This document shows, piece by piece, positions 24,296 through 32,790 of a stretch of 64,000 nucleotides of DNA; positions within the stretch are counted from its first letter, which is position 1, and every line of letters starts with the position of its first letter. The translations under genes were made by a program, and so were the position numbers. The notes under the pieces were generated by a model that ran no database searches, was not told where the DNA came from, and saw only the letters and a program-made list of their open reading frames with translations. The DNA comes from an uncultured Victivallales bacterium (GTDB taxonomy: Bacteria; Verrucomicrobiota; Lentisphaeria; Victivallales; UBA1829). The stretch lies in assembly GCA_934661375.1 (NCBI GenBank), contig CAKUJH010000001.1:1-64000 (forward strand). The letters are read 5' to 3'.

Positions 24296-26635
24296 TTATT
24301 TTGCCGCATCCTTGTCGGCTGCCGCTTCATCTTTCGCAACTTCCGCCATGTCGGCAAGCGAGACGTTTCCTTCCACGCGGCCGTCATCCAGATCGTTGTC
24401 TTTCTTGTTTTCCAGACGGCGGAACAGTCTGCACAGGTCAACCGAGCCGCCGATCGTGAACCACACCGTCGAGACCACCGCCACGATACCGGGAACCAGC
24501 AGCATGGTAATGTGGAACTTGATCGCCCACCAGTGATCCGGCCAGCGGTAGAACGCGTTCCAGACGATAATCAGGATGAAGCAGATGCCGAAGGACCAGA
24601 CGAAGGACCAGATGAACACGCTCCATGCCAGAATCTTGTCGCCTTTGGTATACTGGGAGTCGATACCGAGGATACGGCTGAGAATCACGCGCGGATTCCA
24701 GCTCCACTTCGGCATATCCAGTTTGTGTTCGCCCACGGCGTAGATCCCGCGGTGCAGCATGCGGTCCATGTTGAACGGCTTGCGGCAGGTCAGCAGAGAA
24801 AACGCGAAGTACAGAATAATCGCAATCACCATGGACAGGAAGTAGATTTCCTGCGAGTTCACCGGGAATTTTTCCGGCGTAACATTCCACACGATGTACG
24901 GGTTGAACGGCTTGGAAACCGCATGGAAGAACGCGGTGATTCCGTCCACCCAGCCCATTCTTTCCAGGAACGGATACAGATGTTTTGCCCAGGTCTGCTG
25001 GCAGACAATGCCGCCCACCGCGAGGATGGAGCCGGACGCCAGAGCGGCAAACGCTCCGGCAGTCGTGCCGCGTTTCCAGTACAAGCCCAGCACGATGACC
25101 GGTCCCGCACCGCCCAGCCAGATGGCGCCGGTGATGGCGAAGAACATCAGAATGTAGTCCATCTGTGCGAAGAAGAACGAGAACAGGAAGGCGAACGCCG
25201 CGACGCCCGCGATAATCCAGCGCAGCAGATTCAGCTGCTGGTGTGGAGTGAACGGCTTCTTGCGCAGCGGCAGAATGATGTCCTGCACAATGATGCTGCC
25301 CCAGGAGTGCATGTAGGTTGTATCCGTGGAAAGCATCAGGAAGATCAGCAGAGCGCAAAGCACACCGGTGATACCCATCGGCAGCATTTCACGCAGAGCA
25401 ACCGGAACCAGCATCTGATGATAAATCGTGCCGATCGTCTGAGCCGTACCCTTGTCCACCGTGGCAACGGCAGCCTGGGTGGCGTCTTTATACAGAGTCG
25501 GATCCAGCGGCTTGGTCAGGTCGACATTGGCAAAAGTCTTGTTCTGCGCCAGAATGCCCTGCATTTTCGGGGTCAGCGTCCCGTCCTTGGTCATGATGGC
25601 AACGTCTTCGCGGATGGGGTCAAAGCGTTTTTCATGCGCCATTTCCTCCATGGTCTTGGCAGTCAGCTGCGTATTGACCACATCGGCGTCTTTCTTGAAG
25701 TCCTTATGCGTCATGTAAGTGAACGCGGCAACCGCCAGCAGCACGATCATCATCGTGGAGAAGCCGGCGCGCCAGGTGCCCAGCAGCGCACCCATTTTCT
25801 GTTCGTGCGCATTGGCGGCGGCGGCATTGTAGCCCTGCGTTCCGCTCCATGCCATACGGTTGAAGACAGAACTGAAGATACCGACGAACACGTAGAACAG
25901 GTTGAAGGTACGGAGGTTTTCAATATCATAAGGATTCAGCATACTTTCGCCCGGAGCACGGTTCATGAGAGCGGGAACCATTTCGTTGTTCCAGGAGAAA
26001 CGGTAGAAGATGTAGGCAACGATAATTGCGTACAGCGGATAGGAAACCAGCCCCTGCACACAGTCGGTAACCATGATGGTGATCTGTCCGCCCATGGTCA
26101 CAATCCAGACCGCCATGCCGAGGAAAATCAGCATCAGCAGACCGAATGTCGAAAATTTCCAGCCGCCGATATAGAAATGAACCGGCAGGTTCAGGAAGTA
26201 CATCATGCAGCGCGCACCCACGGCAGGGAAAATCGCGTAGTTGATCACGCCGGAAATGGATTGCAGAATTGCCGCAAAAATACGGAAGGAACGGTTGTAA
26301 CGGATTTCGAAAAACTGACCCATGGTCAATGCTTTGGTTTCACGGAAACGGTAAATGCAGTATCCGGTCAACGCCATCAGCAGACCCAGCGGAGCGGAGA
26401 TCGCACTCCAGAAACTGACGGCGAACCCGCAGGAATAATACATTTCCCACATGGCGACCAGAGAAATCAGTCCCATGCCGGCTTCGCCGCTCGCCACGCA
26501 AATGACGTAACGGCCCGCCACGCGGCTGGCTGCCAGGAAGTCCGCCACGCTGCGGACATACTTCTGTGACTTCATCCCGATCGCGAACACCACGATGACC
26601 GGAATGAATACGATGATCCAATCTAACCAAAACAT
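24296..26635 (-). CDS. sodium:solute symporter family protein
   Basis: 779-aa inner-membrane transporter of the SSS family. It has about thirteen or more hydrophobic helices and starts MFWLDWIIVFIPVIVVFAIG. A soluble insert of about 120 residues (about 310-440, rich in Lys/Asp) interrupts the middle, and the C-terminus is a charged cytoplasmic tail. Motifs such as ASGEAGMGLISLVAMWEMYY and WSGTQGYNAAAANAHEQKMG fit the long SSS members frequent in PVC bacteria, which probably import sugars or organic acids with Na+. The substrate cannot be read from sequence. GAGGAA precedes the ATG. Confidence 0.88.
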   Translation of the reverse strand: MFWLDWIIVFIPVIVVFAIGMKSQKYVRSVADFLAASRVAGRYVICVASGEAGMGLISLVAMWEMYYSCGFAVSFWSAISAPLGLLMALTGYCIYRFRETKALTMGQFFEIRYNRSFRIFAAILQSISGVINYAIFPAVGARCMMYFLNLPVHFYIGGWKFSTFGLLMLIFLGMAVWIVTMGGQITIMVTDCVQGLVSYPLYAIIVAYIFYRFSWNNEMVPALMNRAPGESMLNPYDIENLRTFNLFYVFVGIFSSVFNRMAWSGTQGYNAAAANAHEQKMGALLGTWRAGFSTMMIVLLAVAAFTYMTHKDFKKDADVVNTQLTAKTMEEMAHEKRFDPIREDVAIMTKDGTLTPKMQGILAQNKTFANVDLTKPLDPTLYKDATQAAVATVDKGTAQTIGTIYHQMLVPVALREMLPMGITGVLCALLIFLMLSTDTTYMHSWGSIIVQDIILPLRKKPFTPHQQLNLLRWIIAGVAAFAFLFSFFFAQMDYILMFFAITGAIWLGGAGPVIVLGLYWKRGTTAGAFAALASGSILAVGGIVCQQTWAKHLYPFLERMGWVDGITAFFHAVSKPFNPYIVWNVTPEKFPVNSQEIYFLSMVIAIILYFAFSLLTCRKPFNMDRMLHRGIYAVGEHKLDMPKWSWNPRVILSRILGIDSQYTKGDKILAWSVFIWSFVWSFGICFILIIVWNAFYRWPDHWWAIKFHITMLLVPGIVAVVSTVWFTIGGSVDLCRLFRRLENKKDNDLDDGRVEGNVSLADMAEVAKDEAAADKDAAK

Positions 26636-26694
26636 TTTTTTCCGTTCCTCTTCTTTTTTAGTTTTTGTTAATTTTTTTGCTGCTTATTTTTCTT

Positions 26695-26723
26695 ACAATA
26701 ACAGTATTCAGGCTGATTTTCAA
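26695..26723 (-). promoter_or_regulatory. promoter of the symporter gene
   Basis: Minus strand TTGAAA (26718-26723), 17 nt, TATTGT (26695-26700). The leader is about 55 nt. Confidence 0.55.
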
Positions 26724-26759
26724 GTGTTTTTTCTGTTTTTATTCGATAAAAAAACACTT
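26722..26759. terminator. possible AT-rich terminator between cysK and symporter
   Basis: AAGTGTTTTTT pairs with AAAAAAACACTT around a 15-nt loop, with a T-run on the plus strand side. It is weak because it is mainly A-T pairs, and it overlaps the symporter -35 box. Confidence 0.4.
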
Positions 26760-26837
26760 TTTGGTTATCAAACGTCGGCAAACTGTGCCATTTTGACCCG
26801 GCGGTCGGAGATTTCCCGATGCGGAATCAGTCAGCCG

Positions 26838-27761
26838 TCACTCGCTGAACAGCCAGGTGGAAAGATAACGCTCTCCGCTGTCCGGCAGCAGTACGACAAT
26901 GCGTTTTCCTCCGTATTGCGGCTCTTTGCTGAGTTCCAGCGCCGCAAACAACGCCGCGCCGGAGGAAATCCCGATCAGCAGTCCTTCTTTGGCTGCGGCT
27001 TCCCGCGCCGTCCGCCCGGCATCTTCCGCCGAGATCGGCATGACCCGGTCTATGATTTTCGTGTCCAGTGTTTTCGGAATGAAATTCGCGCCGATACCCT
27101 GCAGTTTGTGCGGACCGGCTTTCCCGCCGGAAATAATGGGACTGTCCGACGGTTCCACGGCAATCAGCTGAAGTTCCGGATTGTGTGCTTTAAGCCCTTT
27201 CCCTACGCCGGACAGTGTGCCGCCGGTTCCGACACCGGCAACGAAGGCATCCACTTTCCCGCAGGTATCGCGCCAGATTTCTTCGGCGGTATGAGTAACA
27301 TGATAAGCGGGATTGGCAGGATTCTCAAACTGCTGCGGAATGAAGGAACCGGGATTCTGCGCCTGAAGCTCTTTGGCTTTGGCAATGGAACCTGCCATGC
27401 CTTCCGCACCGGGCGTCAATACAATCTGGGCACCGTAAGCCGCCAGCAGTTTGCGGCGTTCAATACTCATGGTTTCGGGCATGGTCAGGATCATCCGGTA
27501 GCCCTTGACAGCCGCGGCGACAGCCAGTCCGATTCCGGTATTGCCGCTGGTCGGTTCAATAATCAGACCGCCCGGCTGGAGTGTGCCGGATTTTTCCGCC
27601 GCTTCAATCATCGCCAGACCAATCCGGTCCTTCACGCTGCCGCCGGGATTGAAATACTCGACTTTGGCAATCACTTCCGCCTTGCCGGTGTTCAATTTCT
27701 GAATCCGGACCAGTGGGGTATTGCCGATAGTCTCCAGAATGTTCTGTGCGATTTTTTCCAT
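26838..27761 (-). CDS. cysK: cysteine synthase A (O-acetylserine sulfhydrylase)
   Basis: 307-aa PLP enzyme making cysteine from O-acetylserine and sulfide. The Schiff-base lysine is in NPGGSVKDRIG (Lys44), the substrate loop is PTSGNTGIGLA and the phosphate-binding loop is GVGTGGTLSGVG. A normal-length CysK with GAGGAG nine bases before the ATG. It follows the exonuclease gene by 14 bp on the same strand, so the two are cotranscribed although functionally unrelated. Confidence 0.95.
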   Translation of the reverse strand: MEKIAQNILETIGNTPLVRIQKLNTGKAEVIAKVEYFNPGGSVKDRIGLAMIEAAEKSGTLQPGGLIIEPTSGNTGIGLAVAAAVKGYRMILTMPETMSIERRKLLAAYGAQIVLTPGAEGMAGSIAKAKELQAQNPGSFIPQQFENPANPAYHVTHTAEEIWRDTCGKVDAFVAGVGTGGTLSGVGKGLKAHNPELQLIAVEPSDSPIISGGKAGPHKLQGIGANFIPKTLDTKIIDRVMPISAEDAGRTAREAAAKEGLLIGISSGAALFAALELSKEPQYGGKRIVVLLPDSGERYLSTWLFSE

Positions 27762-27775
27762 GATGACCGCTCCTC

Positions 27776-28693
27776 TTAAAATTGAAATTCCAGCTGGGAC
27801 GCCTGCTCCGGTGTTTTTTCCGGAACAGCGGCGGGATGAATCTTATCCAGCTCCTTGAGAATGCTTTTGAGTTCGAAACGCTCGGCAAGAGCGCGGATTT
27901 GTCCGTAATCCGGTGCGGCTTTGTCAAAACTTGCCTGATCCAGCGGAGCTTCAAAATTCAGCGTAATCAGTTTCCGGTTGAGTGCAAGAATATCTTTCGC
28001 CGCGGAAATTTTTTCCCGAAGAGATTCCCGCTGGACAATTTCCGGATTTGCCAGAATCGCATCCAGTGAACCATGTTCGGAAATCAGTTTGGCGGCAGTT
28101 TTCGGTCCTACGCCTTCCACTCCGGGAATATTATCCGAGGCATCCCCGATCAGCGCCAGATAATCCACGATGCCGGACGGCGGTACCCCGAACTTGGCGA
28201 GAGTTGCCGCTTCATCGCGGATCAGCAGCCCTTTGCCGTCCTTGTCCGGAACCAGCATGTTCACCCGTTCATTGACCAGCTGGGACAAATCTTTGTCGGA
28301 GGACAGAATCAGCACTTTCCGGTCGGTCATGCGCACGGCGGCGCATCCGATAAGATCATCCGCTTCAACGCCTTCCGACTCCACCAGCGGCCAGCCGAAC
28401 GCCCGGATCATCTCCCGGAGCGGTTCGATCTGACAACGCAGGTCCTCCGGCATGGGCGGACGGTTCGCCTTGTAGGCGGGAGCCAGTTCAAGACGCGCCG
28501 TGCATTTGCCCTTGTCAAACATAAACGCCCCGTCGCATTCTCTGTATTCCTGCTGAAGTTTCAGCAGAAGTTTGGTCATGGCGAACAGGGCGTTGGTCGG
28601 AATCCCTGCCGCGGTGGAAAGCGAACGGACTGCGTAATATCCGCGGTAAATCTGCGAATAGGCATCCACCAGCAGCAGAGTTCTGTTCATCAT
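27776..28693 (-). CDS. stand-alone 5'-3' exonuclease (PolA N-terminal-like)
   Basis: 305-aa FEN/flap-type nuclease. Motifs: LLLVDAYSQIYRGYYA, VESEGVEADDLIGCAA, ILSSDKDLSQLV, IGDASDNIPGVEGVGPKTA (the H3TH region). The length corresponds to the nuclease domain of DNA polymerase I only; no polymerase domain follows. It should remove RNA primers or flaps in trans. The first ATG (28691-28693) has AAGGAA seven bases upstream; the adjacent ATG (28690) is an equal alternative. Confidence 0.9.
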   Translation of the reverse strand: MMNRTLLLVDAYSQIYRGYYAVRSLSTAAGIPTNALFAMTKLLLKLQQEYRECDGAFMFDKGKCTARLELAPAYKANRPPMPEDLRCQIEPLREMIRAFGWPLVESEGVEADDLIGCAAVRMTDRKVLILSSDKDLSQLVNERVNMLVPDKDGKGLLIRDEAATLAKFGVPPSGIVDYLALIGDASDNIPGVEGVGPKTAAKLISEHGSLDAILANPEIVQRESLREKISAAKDILALNRKLITLNFEAPLDQASFDKAAPDYGQIRALAERFELKSILKELDKIHPAAVPEKTPEQASQLEFQF

Positions 28694-28702
28694 CAGGATT
28701 CC

Positions 28703-30340
28703 TTATTTGAATTCGATGATGGACGGATCGTAATCCGCCGGCGGCAGATAGCCGAGCAGTTCCATGCAGGTCGTGGCGACAGAGCTGATACCCAGACCGG
28801 ATTTCAGCGCAGTGGAATATTCCCCTTTGCTTTCGGGGTCAACAATGATGCACGGAACCGGATTCAGCGAATGTGCGGTTTTCCGTTTGGGCGCACCGTT
28901 CTTGTCCAGCTTGACTGCACCTTTCTTGTCATGTTCATACATGTCGTCCGCATTGCCGTGGTCCGCCGTGATCAGCATCGCGCCGCCCGCTTTCACCACG
29001 CTGGCATACACCCGCTGAAGGCAGAGATCCAGCGCGCCCATGGACACCTGAACCGCCTGATACACACCGGTATGACCAACCATGTCGCCGTTGGGATAGT
29101 TCAGACGGATGAAATCGTAGGAACCGCCTTCGATGGCTTTGCAGACTTCATCGGTGATTTCCGCGCACTTCATCCACGGACGCTGTTCGAACGGAACCAC
29201 ATCGGACGGAATCAGTTTGTATTCTTCCGTGGCAAATTTGCCGGAACGGTTGCCGTTGAAGAAATAGGTAACATGTCCGTATTTCTGCGTTTCGCTGATG
29301 GCGAACTGCCGGACACCGGTATTGCTGAGATATTCCGACAGCGTACGGTCGATTTCCGGCGGGTTGACCAGATAATGATTCGGAATGTGAAGGTCGCCGT
29401 CATATTCCATCATGCCGGCATAAAGCACATCGGGTTTCGCGCCGCGGTCAAAATGCGTGAATTCATCCCCCTGGTCGAACGCCTGGCTGATTTCCAGCGC
29501 GCGGTCGCCGCGGAAGTTGAAGTAAATCACGGCATCGCCGTCTTTGATCGGACCGACCGGATTCTTGCCGTCTTCGGAAATCACGAACGGCGGAAGGTCC
29601 TGGTCAATCGCCTTGGTTTCGGCACGCAGGGTTTCCACTGCCTCATGCGCCGTTTTGAACATGCGGCCTTTTCCCTGCACATGAGTTTCCCAGCCCTTGC
29701 GGACCATGTCCCAGTTGGCATTGTAACGGTCCATGGTGATGACCATGCGGCCGCCGCCGGAAGCAATCTTGAAATCCGGACCGAGCGTTTTGAGATATTC
29801 TTCAAACGGATCAATGTAATCCAGCGCGGAAGTTTCCGGCACATCGCGTCCGTCCAGCAGAATATGAATGCGGACTTTGGAAACACCTTCGGCTTTGGCT
29901 TTTTCCAGCATTCCTTTCAGATGGGCGATATTGCTGTGGACGTTGCCGTCGGAAAACAGACCGATAAAATGGAGCGTGCCGCCTGCCTTGGCTTTGGCAA
30001 TGACGTCTTTCCAGGTCTGGCCTTCAAACATTTTGCCGGAAGCAATGGCTTCGGACACCAGTTTTGCCCCCTGTGCGAAAACGCGTCCGCAGCCCATGGC
30101 ATTGTGACCGACTTCGCTGTTGCCCATGTCATCGTCGCTGGGCAGACCGACAGCCGTTCCGTGTGCTTTGAGCGTGGTGAACGGCTGTTCCTTCATCAGT
30201 TTATGCAGAAACGGCGTCGGAGAATCCAGCACGGCATCGCCTTCGGCATACTTGCCGATCCCCACGCCGTCCATGATCAGCAGAACCACCGGTCCGCGTC
30301 TTTTCGTGAATTTCGGATTTATTTGCAGTTTATCATTCAT
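28703..30340 (-). CDS. gpmI: 2,3-bisphosphoglycerate-independent phosphoglycerate mutase
   Basis: 545-aa Mn-dependent mutase of glycolysis. The phosphoserine motif is DDDMGNSEVGHNAMG. Other metal and substrate motifs: LLIMDGVGIGKY, SDGNVHSNIAHL, HILLDGRDVPETSAL, NYPNGDMVGHTG and TADHGNADDMYE. It is longer than most bacterial GpmI (about 510) and resembles the longer clade. I take the ATG at 30338-30340; an ATG four codons earlier sits directly on the AGGAAAGG and is unlikely. Confidence 0.95.
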   Translation of the reverse strand: MNDKLQINPKFTKRRGPVVLLIMDGVGIGKYAEGDAVLDSPTPFLHKLMKEQPFTTLKAHGTAVGLPSDDDMGNSEVGHNAMGCGRVFAQGAKLVSEAIASGKMFEGQTWKDVIAKAKAGGTLHFIGLFSDGNVHSNIAHLKGMLEKAKAEGVSKVRIHILLDGRDVPETSALDYIDPFEEYLKTLGPDFKIASGGGRMVITMDRYNANWDMVRKGWETHVQGKGRMFKTAHEAVETLRAETKAIDQDLPPFVISEDGKNPVGPIKDGDAVIYFNFRGDRALEISQAFDQGDEFTHFDRGAKPDVLYAGMMEYDGDLHIPNHYLVNPPEIDRTLSEYLSNTGVRQFAISETQKYGHVTYFFNGNRSGKFATEEYKLIPSDVVPFEQRPWMKCAEITDEVCKAIEGGSYDFIRLNYPNGDMVGHTGVYQAVQVSMGALDLCLQRVYASVVKAGGAMLITADHGNADDMYEHDKKGAVKLDKNGAPKRKTAHSLNPVPCIIVDPESKGEYSTALKSGLGISSVATTCMELLGYLPPADYDPSIIEFK

Positions 30341-30376
30341 AAGAAATACCATCCTTTCCTGTTTTTTTCATACGGT

Positions 30377-30405
30377 AAAATACACCGGTTCCCGCACTTA
30401 TGCAA
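30377..30405 (-). promoter_or_regulatory. gpmI promoter
   Basis: Minus strand TTGCAT (30400-30405), 17 nt, TATTTT (30377-30382), about 37 nt before the start codon. It overlaps an inverted repeat TTCCCG/CGGGAA. Confidence 0.5.
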
Positions 30406-30415
30406 CGGGAAAACT

Positions 30416-31111
30416 TTATTTTTCCTGCAAAATGCGCCGGAATTCCGGTTCAAGAGCCTCCGCCCAGACCCTGTACCCGGCAGCATTCAGATGAGTCAGA
30501 CACGGCTCGTAGAGTTCGGTCCGGAGCGAACCGTCCGGATGCCTGAACTGTTCCCCGATGTCCAGCTGCTGCACCTTGTCCATGCCCCGGAGCTTTTCCC
30601 GCACCAGCGCATTGGTCCGGTCTATCAGCGGCTGATAAGGCTGAGCGGCTGTTCCGCGCGGAAAAACTGCCATGACAATCACCTCGGCTTCCGGAAACAT
30701 TCTGCGCAGTTCCGTCACCACCGCCAGAATTCCCGCCGCGGCATCCTCCGGACTGTCGCACGGGTGTTTGGGCGTAACGGAAAACTGATTGGTGCCGATG
30801 TTCAGCACGATGCACTTCGGATGCTGTCCGGCAAGTTCGCCGTGCGCCAGACGCCACAGCACATTCTGGGTGCGGTCGAAGCCGAAACCCAGATTGAATG
30901 CCTTGCGGCGGTCATAATATTCATGCCAGACCGGTCCGCCGTAGGAAACGGCATCCTCATCACTCCAGAAATGCGTAATGGAATCGCCGATAAACACCAG
31001 ATCATATTGATTTTCGGCTGCCAGTGCGCACCGGGCGGCATGACGTTCATACCAGTCGTAGCAGTCCTCTTCTATCTTCGGACACGGAATGCAGGTTTGC
31101 GGCAAAGTCAT
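30416..31111 (-). CDS. SGNH/GDSL-type esterase
   Basis: 231-aa hydrolase with the four SGNH blocks: FIGDSITHFW (block I, Ser44), a glycine region GFGFDR, GTNQF (block III) and the C-terminal TELYEPCLTHLNAAGY (block V His). It resembles platelet-activating-factor acetylhydrolase-like and sialate or carbohydrate esterases, which deacetylate sugars. No signal peptide, so cytosolic. The ATG at 31109-31111 is preferred: GGAG lies six bases before it, and a promoter -10 at 31138-31143 would leave almost no leader for the ATG four codons earlier (31123). Confidence 0.82.
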   Translation of the reverse strand: MTLPQTCIPCPKIEEDCYDWYERHAARCALAAENQYDLVFIGDSITHFWSDEDAVSYGGPVWHEYYDRRKAFNLGFGFDRTQNVLWRLAHGELAGQHPKCIVLNIGTNQFSVTPKHPCDSPEDAAAGILAVVTELRRMFPEAEVIVMAVFPRGTAAQPYQPLIDRTNALVREKLRGMDKVQQLDIGEQFRHPDGSLRTELYEPCLTHLNAAGYRVWAEALEPEFRRILQEK

Positions 31112-31137
31112 TTTCAGCTCCATTTTCTGTTTCCGGT

Positions 31138-31166
31138 AATATAGCTGTACACGGCAGGAAAATCAA
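31138..31166 (-). promoter_or_regulatory. promoter of the SGNH esterase gene
   Basis: Minus strand TTGATT (31161-31166), 17 nt, TATATT (31138-31143). Confidence 0.5.
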
Positions 31167-31189
31167 CTCCGCGGAATCGGACGTTTACA

Positions 31190-31230
31190 AGAAAAAACCG
31201 TCCGCACTCCCGGAAAAGAAGCACGGACGG
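31190..31230 (-). terminator. terminator of the mechanosensitive channel gene
   Basis: CCGTCCG (31198-31204) pairs with CGGACGG (31224-31230) with a purine-rich loop, followed on the minus strand by TTTTTTC. It lies 20 bp after the stop codon. Confidence 0.85.
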
Positions 31231-31250
31231 AAATTTTTTATGAGCCGGAA

Positions 31251-32726
31251 TTATTTCTTGTTGAGTTTTTCCAGCCAGGATTCGAGCAGTTTCGCCGCGG
31301 CATTGCGTCCGCCGACACCGAATGCAACAGCGGCAGCCACGCAGACTGCACCCAGAATCAGGGAGAAGGCGATGTAGACAATGGAGTCGCCGATGTTCAG
31401 GTTGCCGACCGCCAGAGCGATGGTGAAGATAATCACGCCCACCCGGACGCCGCCGACCACCACTTCATTGCATTTGCCTTTGATGGCATCCGCCACAAAG
31501 TTGGCAAGCCAGATGCCGATCAGCAGAACCACGATGCTCAGCAGAACATTGCCGCCGAACGCCGCAAAGTTCCGGATGAGGGCGGCAAGCTGGTCAAAGC
31601 CCAGAATTTCGCAGGACGCCAGCACCGCCATCACAAGAATCGAGAGGAAAGTCAGTTTTCCCGCAATCACGGACGGAGCAGTCGTTTCTTCGCCTTCCTT
31701 CTTGAAACCGATTCCTTCAATGAAACGGTCCAAACCGAAATTGGCGGTCAGCTGTGTAACCAGCGTGGAAACAAAGCTGCCTGCCAGCACTGCCACAAAG
31801 ATCAGCAGAGCCGCACCGATCACATCACCCGTGGCATCCAGCAGTTTGTTGAAGAAGCCAGCCACGGAATTGGACAGCACTTCAACCTGCAGAGCCGTCA
31901 GCGAGGAAATCACCACCGGAATGGCAACCAGCACATAAGCCACAATGCCGATCATCGAAGCCAGGCCGTCGTTGCCGAAAAGCGCGGAAACCCCGGCTTT
32001 TTCGCCGAACGCATTCAGACGGCTGATGACCACCAGTCCGGACACCGCTTTGCGGATGATGCCCGCCACCCACAGACCGATCGTCAGAATCGCCAGCGCG
32101 GCAATCAGATGCGGAATGTAAGTCAGCACTTTTTCAAACATGGACTGCAGCGGTCCCGTGATGCCGTAGATTTTCAGGGCATTCAGCACCGCCGGCAGAA
32201 AGAACAGGAACACGGTATAATACACGGTTTTCGCAGTGTATTCCGCCACCGTTTCCGGGCTGTCGGAACCGATCTGGTCTGCCAGGCGTTCATTCAGTCT
32301 GCTTTTCAGCAGTGCAGCTTTCGTGACGGCATGAACCGTGGTCGCAACCAGCCAGGCGATGACCACCAGCAGCAGAGCGCCGGCAATGTTCGGGGCATAA
32401 GTCGCCACTGCGGAAATGAAATCCTGCAGCGGTTCCGCCGCCGCATTCAGTTTCAGCACCGAGAAGCACGCCAGCACCGCAAAAATCATGATGACATAAT
32501 AAATCACTTTTCCCGCCAGCGTATCCGCATGGGAAATATGCGGAACTTCCGTGCCGTCCGGCAGAACAGCACGTCTGTTGGAAATTTTCTGCACTCCGAC
32601 GGAGATTTTACGGGAAACAAAAAGGGCGAGTAGCCAGCCAATCACCAGAATCGCGATGGCTCCGACGACGTTCAGCAGATTACTGTCCAGGATCATCTGC
32701 CAGACCTGTTTGAAGAAATCTTTCAT
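31251..32726 (-). CDS. CmpX-like mechanosensitive channel family protein
   Basis: 491-aa inner-membrane protein with about ten hydrophobic helices arranged as repeats of a conserved helix pattern, for example NIAGALLLVVIAWLVATTV and NVLLSIVVLLIGIWLANFV. That matches the TM_helix (PF05552) repeats of CmpX-type proteins related to MscS. These are thought to affect membrane tension or redox state, and no channel data are known for this type. AAAGGAGAGG precedes the ATG at 32724-32726. It follows the K+/H+ antiporter gene by 64 bp, consistent with a shared role in ion and osmotic balance. Confidence 0.8.
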   Translation of the reverse strand: MKDFFKQVWQMILDSNLLNVVGAIAILVIGWLLALFVSRKISVGVQKISNRRAVLPDGTEVPHISHADTLAGKVIYYVIMIFAVLACFSVLKLNAAAEPLQDFISAVATYAPNIAGALLLVVIAWLVATTVHAVTKAALLKSRLNERLADQIGSDSPETVAEYTAKTVYYTVFLFFLPAVLNALKIYGITGPLQSMFEKVLTYIPHLIAALAILTIGLWVAGIIRKAVSGLVVISRLNAFGEKAGVSALFGNDGLASMIGIVAYVLVAIPVVISSLTALQVEVLSNSVAGFFNKLLDATGDVIGAALLIFVAVLAGSFVSTLVTQLTANFGLDRFIEGIGFKKEGEETTAPSVIAGKLTFLSILVMAVLASCEILGFDQLAALIRNFAAFGGNVLLSIVVLLIGIWLANFVADAIKGKCNEVVVGGVRVGVIIFTIALAVGNLNIGDSIVYIAFSLILGAVCVAAAVAFGVGGRNAAAKLLESWLEKLNKK

Positions 32727-32790
32727 TGGATTCCTCTCCTTTGTTTTTGGTTTGTTGTTAGTATGTGAAGTCTTGCAAAAAACATTCGGC

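Noticed and set aside
24512..26569. A 685-codon plus-strand frame opposite the symporter gene
   Set aside because: Rich in His, Arg and Gln with no domain, a shadow of a membrane protein gene read in reverse.
28073..31144. A 1023-codon open frame on the plus strand opposite the exonuclease, gpmI and SGNH genes
   Set aside because: It is antisense to three well-supported genes, has no family signature and no ribosome site. The long opening follows from codon bias on the other strand.
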